Shown piece by piece: positions 1 through 7,460 of a stretch of 64,000 nucleotides of DNA (its first letter is position 1; every line of letters begins with the position of its first letter). A program made the translations under genes and the position numbers. The DNA comes from Vreelandella sedimenti. Its GTDB lineage: Bacteria > Pseudomonadota > Gammaproteobacteria > Pseudomonadales > Halomonadaceae. Location: contig NZ_JACCGK010000005.1 in the NCBI RefSeq assembly GCF_013416325.1, positions 124,001 through 188,000 on the forward strand. Direction: 5' to 3'. The notes beneath the pieces are model-generated. The model ran no database searches. It was not told where the DNA came from and saw only the letters and a program-made list of their open reading frames with translations.

Positions 1-401
1 ATGATATGGACTCTGCAAAGGAGCGGGTGGCTGGGTTGCGCAAGCTGCTCCCCGCTGATGTCACTATCGGCATCAGCGGCGACGCGGCAGCAGCCACCGG
101 TCTAAATGCGGGATGTGATACCTGGTACTCCGTTATCGGCGGGTTATACCCTAGAGCAGCGCTGGCGATAACCCGAGCTGCTCAGGCGGGGGATATTCAA
201 CAGGCCAAGGCGCTTTCAGATGCCCTTGAGCCGCTGTGGGCACTCTACCGTGAATACGGCGGTAGCCTGCGAGTGGCGGCTACCATTGCAGAAATCACCG
301 GGAAGGTGAGTCAGCCCTGCTTGCCCCAGCCGCTTAAAACGCTGCAAGCGGGCGATCGTAAAAGAGTAGAGCAGGTACTGGGGCAGCTTGGGCTTGAGTA
401 A
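1..401 (+). CDS. DapA-family (dihydrodipicolinate synthase / N-acetylneuraminate lyase) protein, 3' part
   Basis: Only the C-terminal ~132 codons lie in the window; the reading frame is open to the left edge, so the true start is outside. The segment resembles the end of the class I aldolase (DHDPS/NAL) family: a late barrel strand with GISGDAAAATGLNAG, then WYSVIGGLYP, followed by the helical tail that counts down from LSDALEPLWALYREYG. The catalytic lysine and the YNxP-type motif lie upstream and cannot be checked, so substrate cannot be assigned. Such proteins condense or cleave pyruvate-containing substrates in the cytoplasm. The gene ends shortly before a strong hairpin at 418-437 shared with the convergent GDPD gene. 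Confidence 0.7.
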   Translation, partial: DMDSAKERVAGLRKLLPADVTIGISGDAAAATGLNAGCDTWYSVIGGLYPRAALAITRAAQAGDIQQAKALSDALEPLWALYREYGGSLRVAATIAEITGKVSQPCLPQPLKTLQAGDRKRVEQVLGQLGLE

Positions 402-417
402 AACCTTATTATAAAAA

Positions 418-437
418 CGCCCGGCCAAGGCCGGGCG
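418..437. terminator. Bidirectional rho-independent terminator
   Basis: A perfect 9-bp GC-rich stem (CGCCCGGCC / GGCCGGGCG) with an AA loop sits between two convergent genes. On the minus strand it is followed by a run of five T, so it is best placed to end the GDPD transcript; the A-tract before it on the plus strand makes it a plausible two-way terminator. Confidence 0.85.
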
Positions 438-458
438 TAATATGCCATTAAACGATGG

Positions 459-1394
459 TTACTCAACGAGCTTAAGCAAGCGATCTGGATAATTTGTGAA
501 CAGGCCGTTTGCGCCCATTTCCATCAAACGCTCCATCTCTTCGGTTTCATTGACGGTGTAAACGTGCACCGGCAGGCCATTTTCATTTGCTTGACGAATA
601 AAGTCGGCATCGATGACTTCTTGGCCTTCGTAGATATAGTTAGTACCGATTCCTGACGCGTATTCCGCTACCGCCTGGAAGTCTTCATCATTAATCTCTG
701 CTGGGCCCGGTGTCACGCCAGTCCACTCCACTAAACGCGATTCGTCCTCTTCACTGGGATAGTACCAAACGAGCTGGATTAGCGGAATGTCATCGTTTAG
801 TTCCTGCACTTTTAACAGGCTTTCCTGCTCGAAAGACTGCACTAATACTCGGCCACTCTCGACCATGTCGTACTCTTCCAGCGTTTTTACCAGGGCTTCT
901 TCCAAGCCTGGATTTAGCTGCGGTGACTTGGTTTCAATGTAGTAGCGAGCATCGTGACCGAAACGCTCGAAAAGCTCATCCAGCGTGAGAATCTGTGCCC
1001 CTGCAAAGTCCGCGTCTGCTTTATCAGCATTGGCTTCATTGAACCAAGCGCCGGTATCCAGCGCTTTCAGCTCTTCCATGGTGTAGTCGTTAATCTTGCC
1101 TTCACCGTCGCTGGTGCGGTCAATGGCGTCATCATGAAATACCACGACTTCACCATCGGCGGTGATTTGGGCGTCCAGCTCTAAGTAGTCGACATTCCAC
1201 TCATGGGCCAATTCATAGGCCGCCATGGTGCTTTCCGGCGCGTGGCCGCTGGCGCCGCGGTGGGCGATCACTTGGAATGACTCAAGCTCTTTGAGTTGCT
1301 CTTCCAACGGTGTGGACTCCGCCAGCGCGGTGGTTGTGGCAGCACCAGCAAAAAGCCCCAGTGACATTGCGGCGAATAGCGAATGACGTTGCAT
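459..1394 (-). CDS. Periplasmic glycerophosphodiester phosphodiesterase
   Basis: Hydrolyses glycerophosphodiesters to glycerol-3-phosphate plus an alcohol. A signal peptide is visible (residues 1-25, ending ATTTALAES), so the enzyme should be periplasmic. The GDPD signature follows directly: VIAHRGASGHAPEST (catalytic His/Arg, first Glu), then YLELDAQITADGEVVVFHDD (metal-binding Glu/Asp and second His). Near the end, VHVYTVNE and GLFTNYPD are typical of the barrel's last strands. At 311 residues it fits bacterial periplasmic GlpQ/UgpQ-like enzymes. The ATG start is supported by AAGGTG five bases upstream. A palindrome at 1407-1424 lies just before the ribosome site. Confidence 0.92.
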   Translation of the reverse strand: MQRHSLFAAMSLGLFAGAATTTALAESTPLEEQLKELESFQVIAHRGASGHAPESTMAAYELAHEWNVDYLELDAQITADGEVVVFHDDAIDRTSDGEGKINDYTMEELKALDTGAWFNEANADKADADFAGAQILTLDELFERFGHDARYYIETKSPQLNPGLEEALVKTLEEYDMVESGRVLVQSFEQESLLKVQELNDDIPLIQLVWYYPSEEDESRLVEWTGVTPGPAEINDEDFQAVAEYASGIGTNYIYEGQEVIDADFIRQANENGLPVHVYTVNETEEMERLMEMGANGLFTNYPDRLLKLVE

Positions 1395-1406
1395 GAAAGC
1401 ACCTTA

Positions 1407-1424
1407 ATTGAATGTTCGTTCAAT
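1407..1424. promoter_or_regulatory. Candidate operator upstream of GDPD gene
   Basis: Near-perfect inverted repeat ATTGAA-TGTTCG-TTCAAT, 13 bases upstream of the GDPD start codon. The spacing and the GAATG..CGTTC core look like a TetR-type operator, but no TetR gene is adjacent, so the regulator is unknown. Seen directly: the palindrome. Inferred: its role. Confidence 0.35.
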
Positions 1425-1564
1425 AAGCGTACATGGCCTGGAGCGTGAAAGCCAAATGACGAGAACTGTTCAGTGATTCATCGAGAGCTGAAGAGGCAGC
1501 AAGGGCACCATACGGCGTTGTAAAACTTGGAAAGCGAGCCACTCTTCCCTTTTGTAGGCCCCCA

Positions 1565-1973
1565 CCTGCAATTTGCAGCTATGGTCATCGCATCGTTCAC
1601 GGCGTCTATGACGAGCAGACCCCGCGGCTGATGGCCCATGAGCATGGCGCGCGTCACGCCGTTCAAAAAGTACCCTGGTACCGTAACGCCACTTTTAGAA
1701 TGGACGCCCTCTATTGCCCCCTTGGGGATAGCGCTTTACAGCGGCGAGCTGTTCCCGCAGTGGCAGGGCGATATACTGATAGGAGCGCTGGTAAATAACG
1801 AGGTGCGTCGGGTACGTTTATCTAACCATGGCCGCGAAGCCAGCGATGTAGAAGGCCTGTTTGGTGAGCTAGACGAGCGTATAAGAGATGTGCGGGTAGG
1901 CCCAGAAGGTGAAGTGTACCTACTTACCGACAGCTCCGAGGGCAGGCTACTTCGAGTAGTGCCAGCAAAATAG
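1565..1973 (+). pseudogene. Remnant of PQQ-dependent sugar dehydrogenase (soluble aldose dehydrogenase family)
   Basis: Two pieces of one protein lie in different frames. The first (1565-1660) reads SYGHRIVHGVYDEQTPRLMA and then HEHGARH, matching the conserved histidine-rich loop of YliI-type soluble aldose dehydrogenases. The second (from about 1660 to the stop at 1973) reads WTPSIAPLGIALYSGELFPQ and ends with RDVRVGPEGEVYLLTDSSEG, the normal C-terminus. About 40 residues expected between them (the GGDEIN and GWP region) are missing, and everything N-terminal to the HEHG motif is gone. The fragment therefore shows 5' loss, an internal deletion and a frameshift. It cannot make an active enzyme. 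Confidence 0.75.
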
Positions 1974-2029
1974 TTCATGACCTTAGATGCTATTGTTGGC
2001 TTGGATGCGCCTCAGAGAAAGGAAAGTCC

Positions 2030-2719
2030 ATGATCCATTCAGAGCACCATCGATCTCACCGTTCCGGCTGGCTGCGTGCTGCTGTGATGGGGGCCAACGA
2101 TGGCATCGTTTCTACTAGCAGTTTAATACTGGGGGTAGCCGCAGCCAATACCACTCAAAGCGCTATTATGCTGGCGGGTATTGCCGGGCTGGTGGCTGGC
2201 GCCATGTCGATGGCGGCGGGGGAGTATGTTTCGGTAAGCTCGCAAGCCGACACTGAAAATGCTGATCTCGATATCGAACGTAAAGCATTGGCGGAGCATT
2301 ACGAACTAGAGCAGGAAGAGCTTGCCACCATTTATGAAACCCGCGGCCTGACTCCTGAGCTGGCGCGGCAAGTCGCCGAACAGCTGATGAGCAACGATGC
2401 CCTGGGTGCCCATGCACGGGATGAAATTGGCATCACCGAGACTGGTCAAGCGCGCCCGCTTCAAGCAGCCCTTTCATCAGCAGCGACCTTTACCACGGGC
2501 GCGCTGTTGCCACTGTTGGTCGCCTGGTGGGCACCATCATCACTATTGACTCCTCTGGTAGCGCTGTTTTCACTGCTCTTCCTGGCTTTGTTGGGTGCTC
2601 TTGCGGCTAGAGTGGGCGGTGCACCTATCTGGAAAGCTGCAGCAAGAGTGATGTTCTGGGGCGCGCTCGCAATGGCGTTAACCTCTGCTATTGGGCGTGT
2701 GTTTGGGGTTGTGGCTTGA
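2030..2719 (+). CDS. VIT1/CCC1-family metal transporter
   Basis: Integral membrane protein of the vacuolar iron transporter (VIT1/CCC1) family, which moves Fe2+ or Mn2+ across membranes. The N-terminal GANDGIVSTSSLILGVA is the family signature, followed by a second transmembrane segment and GAMSMAAGEYVSVSSQ. A charged cytoplasmic stretch of about 60 residues rich in Glu (residues 75-140) separates these from three C-terminal hydrophobic segments. The 229-residue length is normal. AAAGGA lies nine bases before the ATG. Bacterial members lack the plant vacuolar context, so iron or manganese export is a family-level inference. Confidence 0.88.
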   Translation: MIHSEHHRSHRSGWLRAAVMGANDGIVSTSSLILGVAAANTTQSAIMLAGIAGLVAGAMSMAAGEYVSVSSQADTENADLDIERKALAEHYELEQEELATIYETRGLTPELARQVAEQLMSNDALGAHARDEIGITETGQARPLQAALSSAATFTTGALLPLLVAWWAPSSLLTPLVALFSLLFLALLGALAARVGGAPIWKAAARVMFWGALAMALTSAIGRVFGVVA

Positions 2720-2786
2720 GTGCGTGAGCGCTGAATGTAGCGTTCGTATTGAAGAGCTGGCAATTATCGATGCTGAAGTGCTTGGG

Positions 2787-3167
2787 TCAGACTTCAGCAT
2801 TGCTGCGGCCAGAAGCTTCAATAACCTCGTGGTGTATGCGTTGCTGCTGCTCAGCTGAGAGGTTTTGGTACGAATAACCAAATAGTTGCTGCGCGTATCG
2901 CTCGAAAAGAGCAGCAAGACTAGGCGGTGTTTTTTTTATCTGCTCTGCTCTCGCCAGCCCCTGCACGCTTGTCAGTTCCCTATACTCATCCATGACTTGG
3001 TTGCGCATCGCATGACAGTACTCCGCTGCCTCAAGATAACTGGTTCTGCCTGCTGAGATGCCTGCTTTAGCAGTCGAAGAAATACGCTGAATTTGCGATA
3101 TATAACGTGCTCGGGTAAGAGCATCGTTACTCGCATCAACACCGACACTGCGTTCTGCCTCGGTCAT
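2787..3167 (-). CDS. Hypothetical protein, mainly helical
   Basis: I do not recognise this family. The 126-residue product is predicted soluble, rich in Ala, Gln and Glu, with no signal peptide or membrane segment. The C-terminal half (LAALFERYAQQLFGYSYQ, then LSAEQQQRIHHEVIEASGR) looks like a compact helical domain. An AGGAG ribosome site sits eight bases before the ATG, which supports that it is a real gene. It is convergent with the VIT gene and has no operon partner. Confidence 0.55.
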   Translation of the reverse strand: MTEAERSVGVDASNDALTRARYISQIQRISSTAKAGISAGRTSYLEAAEYCHAMRNQVMDEYRELTSVQGLARAEQIKKTPPSLAALFERYAQQLFGYSYQNLSAEQQQRIHHEVIEASGRSNAEV

Positions 3168-3225
3168 AGGGAGGTCTCCTGATAACGACTAGGCGCAAAG
3201 CGCTCACTGATTCATTATAGCTTTA

Positions 3226-3282
3226 CACCTCAAGTTCACGCTTAAGCCATTATGCCAGCGGCTCGCTGCGGGGCCATCGGCT
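3226..3282 (-). pseudogene. 3'-end remnant of a GcvA/TrpI-type LysR gene
   Basis: Read on the minus strand this stretch gives RSEPLA-stop-WLKRELEV. The C-terminus of the intact trpI in this window ends [16 protein letters not shown], so the match is close at both protein and DNA level (roughly three quarters of bases identical by eye). A Glu codon has become TAA and nothing of the rest of the gene is left. It is one of several LysR 3' ends scattered in this window. Confidence 0.6.
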
Positions 3283-3367
3283 CTAGGAAGGTCTTAACGT
3301 AGGTAAGTAAGTGCAGGGGGAGAATTAATCAGCAATAGGTTGAATTACGCCTAGATGCCTGCACTTA

Positions 3368-3386
3368 TTAGTAAGTAACTAACTAA
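3368..3386. promoter_or_regulatory. Candidate operator upstream of SDR-like gene
   Basis: A 19-bp imperfect palindrome, TTAGTAAGTAACTAACTAA, with 16 of 19 positions symmetric, lies 16 bases before the start codon of the NAD(P)-binding protein and just upstream of its AGGAG site. Such a position suits a repressor. TTAGT-n9-ACTAA resembles sites used by redox-type MarR/HxlR regulators, but no regulator gene is adjacent. Confidence 0.4.
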
Positions 3387-3402
3387 TTCACTAGGAGTCG
3401 TT

Positions 3403-4029
3403 ATGACAACGTTAGTGATTGGCGCGAACGGGCAGATTGGCAAACAGTTTTGCCAACTGGCCCAAAAAGCGGGCACGCCCATCAAGGCGATGATCCGCAG
3501 TGAAGAGCAGGCAGCCTGGTTCAAAGAGCACGGCATCGATACAGTGATAGCCGATTTAGAAGGCGAGTTTGAGCACGCCTTTGACGGCTGCGACCAAGTG
3601 GTCTTTACGGCAGGGTCAGGGCCGCACACCGGGCCAGACAAAACGCTGATGATTGATCTTTACGGTGCCATCCGTACTGCCGATATCGCCAAACAAAAGG
3701 GGCTTTCCCGCTACATCATGATCAGCGCTATGCGGGCAGAAAACCCTATGGAAGCGCCCGAAAAGCTGCGCCCCTATATGGCTGCTAAATTTGCCGCCGA
3801 TGCCCACCTTCGCAATAGCGGTATGCCCTACGTTATTCTCAAGCCTGGGCGTTTGACCCACGAAGCCGCCAGCCAGCAGTTTGCTAGTTCACTGGATGAA
3901 GCAGGCGACAACCAAATCTCACGAGCCAACGTGGCCCATGCGTTACTTCATGTCGTGCAAAAGTCCGATTTGGTCAATCAGGAGTATCTACTGCTGGATG
4001 GCAAACGCTCGATTGGCGAGATTATTTAG
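3403..4029 (+). CDS. Atypical SDR / NAD(P)H-binding protein (YwnB/YhfK-like)
   Basis: Single-domain Rossmann protein of the atypical short-chain dehydrogenase group. The dinucleotide motif is at the very N-terminus (TLVIGANGQIGKQF), followed by ADLEGE after the second strand and VVFTAGSG. The usual YxxxK catalytic pair is changed: YMAAKFAADAHL keeps Tyr and Lys in the right place, and YVILKPGRLTHE is the normal substrate-side loop. These proteins bind NADP(H) and often act in stress or quinone-related reduction; the substrate is unknown. AGGAG precedes the ATG. A palindrome upstream suggests redox or stress control. Confidence 0.8.
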   Translation: MTTLVIGANGQIGKQFCQLAQKAGTPIKAMIRSEEQAAWFKEHGIDTVIADLEGEFEHAFDGCDQVVFTAGSGPHTGPDKTLMIDLYGAIRTADIAKQKGLSRYIMISAMRAENPMEAPEKLRPYMAAKFAADAHLRNSGMPYVILKPGRLTHEAASQQFASSLDEAGDNQISRANVAHALLHVVQKSDLVNQEYLLLDGKRSIGEII

Positions 4030-4050
4030 TAGCCAAGCCGCAGCCGCTCC

Positions 4051-5034
4051 TCACGTATTAACCCCCTTCATGCCCTCTGGTGTATAGCGCTCGCCGATGA
4101 CCGGAAGGCGAGCAGTGGCCGCCTCAAGCTGTTGCTGCTCATTGGTGGTTAGTGGGATGGAAGCCGCTGCCGCATTCTCTTCAAGGTAGCGCAACCGCTT
4201 GGTGCCCGGAATCGGTACGATATTGTCGCCTTTGGATAGCAGCCAGGCCAGTGAGAGCTGCGCAGGGGTGCAGCCTTTGAGTGCTGCCATGTCACCAATC
4301 ACCTCCGCGATTCGGCGGTTAGTATCCATGGCCTGTTCAGAGAAGCGCGGCAGGTTAGAACGAAAATCGCCTTCGCCGAAATCGGCGTTCTCTTGAAACC
4401 TGCCCGTTAAAAAACCTCGGCCGAGAGGAGAGTAGGGCACGAAGCCGATGCCGAGCTCCTTGCAGGTGGGCAGTACCGCTTGCTCCACGTCCCGTGTCCA
4501 GAGCGAGTATTCGGTTTGAACCGCCGTCACCGGGTGCACGGAGTGTGCGCGGCGCAGGGTCTCGTCGCTAACCTCGCAGAGACCAATGTGGGCAATTTTT
4601 CCCTCTTTAACCAGTTGTGCCAAGCCCTCCATGGTCTCTTCGATAGGAGTTTCCGGGTTAACGCGGTGAACGTAGTAGAGATCGATTTGTTCGATGCCCA
4701 GCCGCTTCAGCGACGCCTCGCAAGCTTGGCGGGCATACTGGGCGCTGCTATCCAGGCTACGCTGATACTCACCAGGGTTGCGAACAATGCCAAATTTGGT
4801 GGCGATACGTACATTTGGTTTATGGCTGGCAAGAAAACGGCCAATCAGCTCCTCGTTATGGTGTGGCCCGTACATATCCGCCGTGTCAAAAAAGTCGATT
4901 CCCAGCTCCACCGCCCGGGCCAATACCCGAAGCGACTCGCTATCGTCTCGGGGGCCGTAGAACTCGCTCATTCCCATGCAGCCTAAGCCAATGGCAGAAG
5001 TGGTCAGGTCGGTGCCGAGTGTACGTTTTTGCAT
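4051..5034 (-). CDS. Aldo/keto reductase
   Basis: NADPH-dependent aldehyde/ketone reductase of the AKR superfamily (AKR13-like). The catalytic tetrad is complete: Asp and Tyr in [12 protein letters not shown], Lys in IATKFGIV, His in YYVHRVNP. The cofactor-binding end reads [18 protein letters not shown]. The reading frame extends 14 codons further upstream, but the ATG at 5034 (MQKRTLG) is preferred because AGGAG stands seven bases before it and MQKRTLG is where the family's first strand begins. It is divergent from the next LysR gene, which is a candidate regulator. Confidence 0.9.
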   Translation of the reverse strand: MQKRTLGTDLTTSAIGLGCMGMSEFYGPRDDSESLRVLARAVELGIDFFDTADMYGPHHNEELIGRFLASHKPNVRIATKFGIVRNPGEYQRSLDSSAQYARQACEASLKRLGIEQIDLYYVHRVNPETPIEETMEGLAQLVKEGKIAHIGLCEVSDETLRRAHSVHPVTAVQTEYSLWTRDVEQAVLPTCKELGIGFVPYSPLGRGFLTGRFQENADFGEGDFRSNLPRFSEQAMDTNRRIAEVIGDMAALKGCTPAQLSLAWLLSKGDNIVPIPGTKRLRYLEENAAAASIPLTTNEQQQLEAATARLPVIGERYTPEGMKGVNT

Positions 5035-5191
5035 GCTATGTCTCCTGTAATGACTTACGAAACCATTGCCCATCAAGAGAGCGTGAGCTGTTATCGAGCG
5101 CTTGTTGAAACGCGCAATAACAGCGTGGCACTATCCAATAATGAAAAAAATGAACGAGTTCGGTAAACCGTTTTCCAGTTTTGAAAATCAG

Positions 5192-6082
5192 ATGCCCCGC
5201 GGGTGGGTCTGGGATGACACACGCGCCTTTCTGGCGGTGGCCCGCCACGGCACTTTGAGCGGCGCGGCAGCGGAACTCCACCTGGGTATCGCGACGCTCT
5301 CCCGGCGTATCGAGCGGCTGGAAAAAGTCTTGAAGCTGCCGTTGTTTGTTCGTCAGCAGTCGGGCTATCAGCTTACTGAAGAAGGGGCCGGGCTAATCGA
5401 AAAAGCCGAAGCGCTGGAAGCCGCCGCAGCTGCCTTCTCCAGCGGGGGCGCACTCGCTACGCAACTGAGCGGCAGGGTGCGCTTGGCTACGGCTGAAAAC
5501 CTGGCCACGTCGTTGATTCTGCCTGCATTGCCACAATTTTATGCTCAGTACCCCGGCATCACACTTGAGCTAGTGACCGATATCACCACCGTCAATCTGC
5601 ACCGCCGTGACGCCGATGTAGCGCTTCGAATGGTCAAACCTGAGCGGGGCAATGTCACCCTTCGCCGACTCGGCTCGCTGGGTTTTGGGCTTTATGCTAG
5701 CCCCAGTTATGTGGCCCAGCGTGAGGTTCATCATGACGCGGGCGATTACGACAGCGACGCCTTTATTACCTGGGGAGAAATGCAAGCGCACCTACCTGCC
5801 GCCCAGTGGGTTGAGCGGATTCTGCAAGAGCGGGAACCGGCGCTAACCACCACCTCGCTGGCGACCCAGCTTGCGGCGGCGAAAGCGGGGCTGGGGATAG
5901 CGGTATTGCCACATTTTCTGGCCAGGGAGGCCGGGCTTGTCTGTGTCGCTGCGGATATTGGCGTGGATCAGCCGATCTACTTGGTCATCCAGACGGATCT
6001 TACCCAATCAGGCCGTATTCGGGCCGTGGCGGACTTTCTGGTTGAACTGGTGGCCAATAACCGCGAGCGCTTGAGTGGGTGA
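5192..6082 (+). CDS. LysR-family transcriptional regulator
   Basis: LysR regulator with a typical N-terminal winged helix (FLAVARHGTLSGAAAELHLG, then ATLSRRIERLEKVLKLPLF) and a C-terminal periplasmic-binding-like effector domain of about 200 residues. It is divergent from the aldo/keto reductase with a gap of about 110-160 bases, the classic arrangement for regulation of the neighbour. Start choice is uncertain: the frame is open upstream to 5102, and ATG codons at 5141 and 5192 are both possible. I chose 5192 because it places the helix-turn-helix near the N-terminus, as in most LysR proteins, although no strong ribosome site is visible. Confidence 0.85.
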   Translation: MPRGWVWDDTRAFLAVARHGTLSGAAAELHLGIATLSRRIERLEKVLKLPLFVRQQSGYQLTEEGAGLIEKAEALEAAAAAFSSGGALATQLSGRVRLATAENLATSLILPALPQFYAQYPGITLELVTDITTVNLHRRDADVALRMVKPERGNVTLRRLGSLGFGLYASPSYVAQREVHHDAGDYDSDAFITWGEMQAHLPAAQWVERILQEREPALTTTSLATQLAAAKAGLGIAVLPHFLAREAGLVCVAADIGVDQPIYLVIQTDLTQSGRIRAVADFLVELVANNRERLSG

Positions 6083-6123
6083 TATAGTCACTAAGTCTTC
6101 ACTTTTTATCCGACAGGCCATCC

Positions 6124-6723
6124 ATGACACCCACTGATATTGGCAGCGCCTACGATCAGATCACCCACCTCTGGCAAAGCGACAAATTCAATCTCGCTAA
6201 CGGGATAGAGGCGCACAAAAGGGCGCTTTCGTTTGTGAAGGGCCGAGGTAAGGCACTCGATATCGGTTGTGGGTGTACCGGCCGCTTTATCGACTTCTTG
6301 CAACATGAAGGCTTTACGCCTGAAGGCGTGGATATTTCCGATGAAATGCTGCGCCTCGCTAAGCAGAAGCACCCTGACGTGACCTTTCACCACCAGGATA
6401 TTTGCCAGTGGCAGCCGCTGGAAAAATACGACTTTATCACCGCCTGGGACAGCATTTGGCATATTCCGCTGGCGCAACAGGAAAGTGTCATCACGAAGAT
6501 CATCAACAGCCTGAATGAGGGGGGTGTGTTTATCTTCTCCTTTGGTGGCACGGAAGAACCCGGCGAGCACACTGATAGCTTTATGGGGCCAGAGGTCTAC
6601 TACTCGTCGCTTGGAACCAACGGCTTCTTATCCCTGCTGATTAAGCTAGGCGCGGTGTGCAAACACTTGGAGTACGATCAGCATCCTGAGTTGCACACTT
6701 ATTTGATAGTGCAGAAGAGGTAG
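6124..6723 (+). CDS. Class I SAM-dependent methyltransferase
   Basis: Rossmann-type methyltransferase with motif I KALDIGCGCTGRFIDFL, acidic loop GVDISDEMLRLAK, motif II HHQDICQW and post-motif FITAWDSIWHIP. The product (199 residues, cytoplasmic) resembles small-molecule methyltransferases of the Methyltransf_11/25 type. The substrate cannot be deduced. It stands alone between the LysR gene and the convergent toxin-antitoxin pair. Confidence 0.85.
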   Translation: MTPTDIGSAYDQITHLWQSDKFNLANGIEAHKRALSFVKGRGKALDIGCGCTGRFIDFLQHEGFTPEGVDISDEMLRLAKQKHPDVTFHHQDICQWQPLEKYDFITAWDSIWHIPLAQQESVITKIINSLNEGGVFIFSFGGTEEPGEHTDSFMGPEVYYSSLGTNGFLSLLIKLGAVCKHLEYDQHPELHTYLIVQKR

Positions 6724-6751
6724 CGTCGTGCTTTTCATCAATTAACTATTA

Positions 6752-7024
6752 TCAGGACTGATCGTAATGTCCGCCGATGGCAAAAATATAAATAGCTTTG
6801 TCATCGAACCGGTAGATCAGCCGATCTTTTTGTGAAATGCGCCTTGACCACAAGCCAGAAAGATTGTGTTTGAGTGGCTCCGGTTTTCCGATACCAGCCG
6901 TTGGATCGTCAGAGCGGAGCATTTCTTTTAAGAGTTTGCAGAGCGCTTTATGCAGCTTCTTATCTGTTTCACGCATTTTTTCATAGGCTTCCCATGTACG
7001 GCCCTCAAATACCAGTGATCTCAT
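6752..7024 (-). CDS. yoeB: YoeB-type mRNA interferase toxin
   Basis: Txe/YoeB family ribosome-dependent RNase that cuts mRNA in the A site when freed from its antitoxin. The sequence shows the expected GLWSRRISQKDRLIYRF core and the terminal HYDQS with the catalytic His-Tyr. Length is 90 residues versus about 84 in Escherichia coli. The start overlaps the antitoxin reading frame by 20 bases, the normal translational coupling for this family. Confidence 0.92.
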   Translation of the reverse strand: MRSLVFEGRTWEAYEKMRETDKKLHKALCKLLKEMLRSDDPTAGIGKPEPLKHNLSGLWSRRISQKDRLIYRFDDKAIYIFAIGGHYDQS

Positions 7025-7277
7025 TCATCTGCTCATTATCAGGTTGGTATCCTTGACCACGACTATGGGTATCTAGAGAAGCCGCAATTTGTTGCATGAG
7101 GTCTCGGTTCTGAAGCACATGCAGTGTTTCTTGCTCTCTTTCCCAGTCCTCAGCGCTAATCACCACAAACGCCTCTCCGGCACGACGGGTTACTTTTAAG
7201 GGTTCGTGCTGGCTAATCACTTGTTCTACTACGCTTTTCAGGTTGTCTCTGAATTTGTTAACACTAATAATATCCAT
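7005..7277 (-). CDS. yefM: YefM-type antitoxin
   Basis: Phd/YefM family antitoxin and autorepressor. The N-terminal DNA-binding part (MDIISVNKFRDNLKSVVEQV) and the strand VTRRAGEAFVVISAEDWE are diagnostic; the C-terminus is the disordered toxin-binding tail. An upstream in-frame start at 7310 exists, but that extension would run through the operator palindrome at 7291-7309, so the ATG at 7277 is chosen. The gene overlaps yoeB by 20 bases and precedes it, as required for antitoxin-first expression. Confidence 0.92.
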   Translation of the reverse strand: MDIISVNKFRDNLKSVVEQVISQHEPLKVTRRAGEAFVVISAEDWEREQETLHVLQNRDLMQQIAASLDTHSRGQGYQPDNEQMNEITGI

Positions 7278-7290
7278 AACGTCACCATAA

Positions 7291-7309
7291 TGTACGGAAA
7301 TTCCGTACA
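7291..7309. promoter_or_regulatory. YefM-YoeB operator palindrome
   Basis: TGTACGGAA-A-TTCCGTACA is a perfect 9+1+9 palindrome located 14 bases upstream of the antitoxin start codon. E. coli YefM binds palindromes built on TGTACA, and the half sites here keep TGTAC/GTACA. It is almost certainly the autoregulatory site that covers the promoter. Confidence 0.75.
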
Positions 7310-7333
7310 ACTATATCTCACTAGCTCCGACAA

Positions 7334-7371
7334 GGCCAAGCACAGCGATAGCTTTATCGCTGCGCTTGGCC
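7334..7371 (-). terminator. Second hairpin after quinone reductase gene
   Basis: GGCCAAGC ... GCTTGGCC arms with a further inner stem (CAGCGAT/ATCGCTG) around a short loop. It lies downstream of the hairpin at 7384-7425, on the exit side of the minus-strand quinone reductase gene. No strong T-run follows, so it may be a backup terminator or mRNA-end stabiliser. Confidence 0.45.
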
Positions 7372-7383
7372 AAGATTTCCTGA

Positions 7384-7425
7384 ATTCATAGCTGCACGTG
7401 TTGGTAACATTGTGCAGCTATGAAT
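7384..7425 (-). terminator. Long hairpin after quinone reductase gene
   Basis: Perfect 14-bp inverted repeat, ATTCATAGCTGCAC / GTGCAGCTATGAAT, around a 14-base loop, 36 bases past the stop of the minus-strand quinone reductase gene. The stem is longer and less GC-rich than a standard terminator. It could also serve as a 3' stabiliser or be a small repeat element. Confidence 0.5.
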
Positions 7426-7460
7426 GCTTTATCTTTATGCTGTTGCTGTCTAAAAATTGG

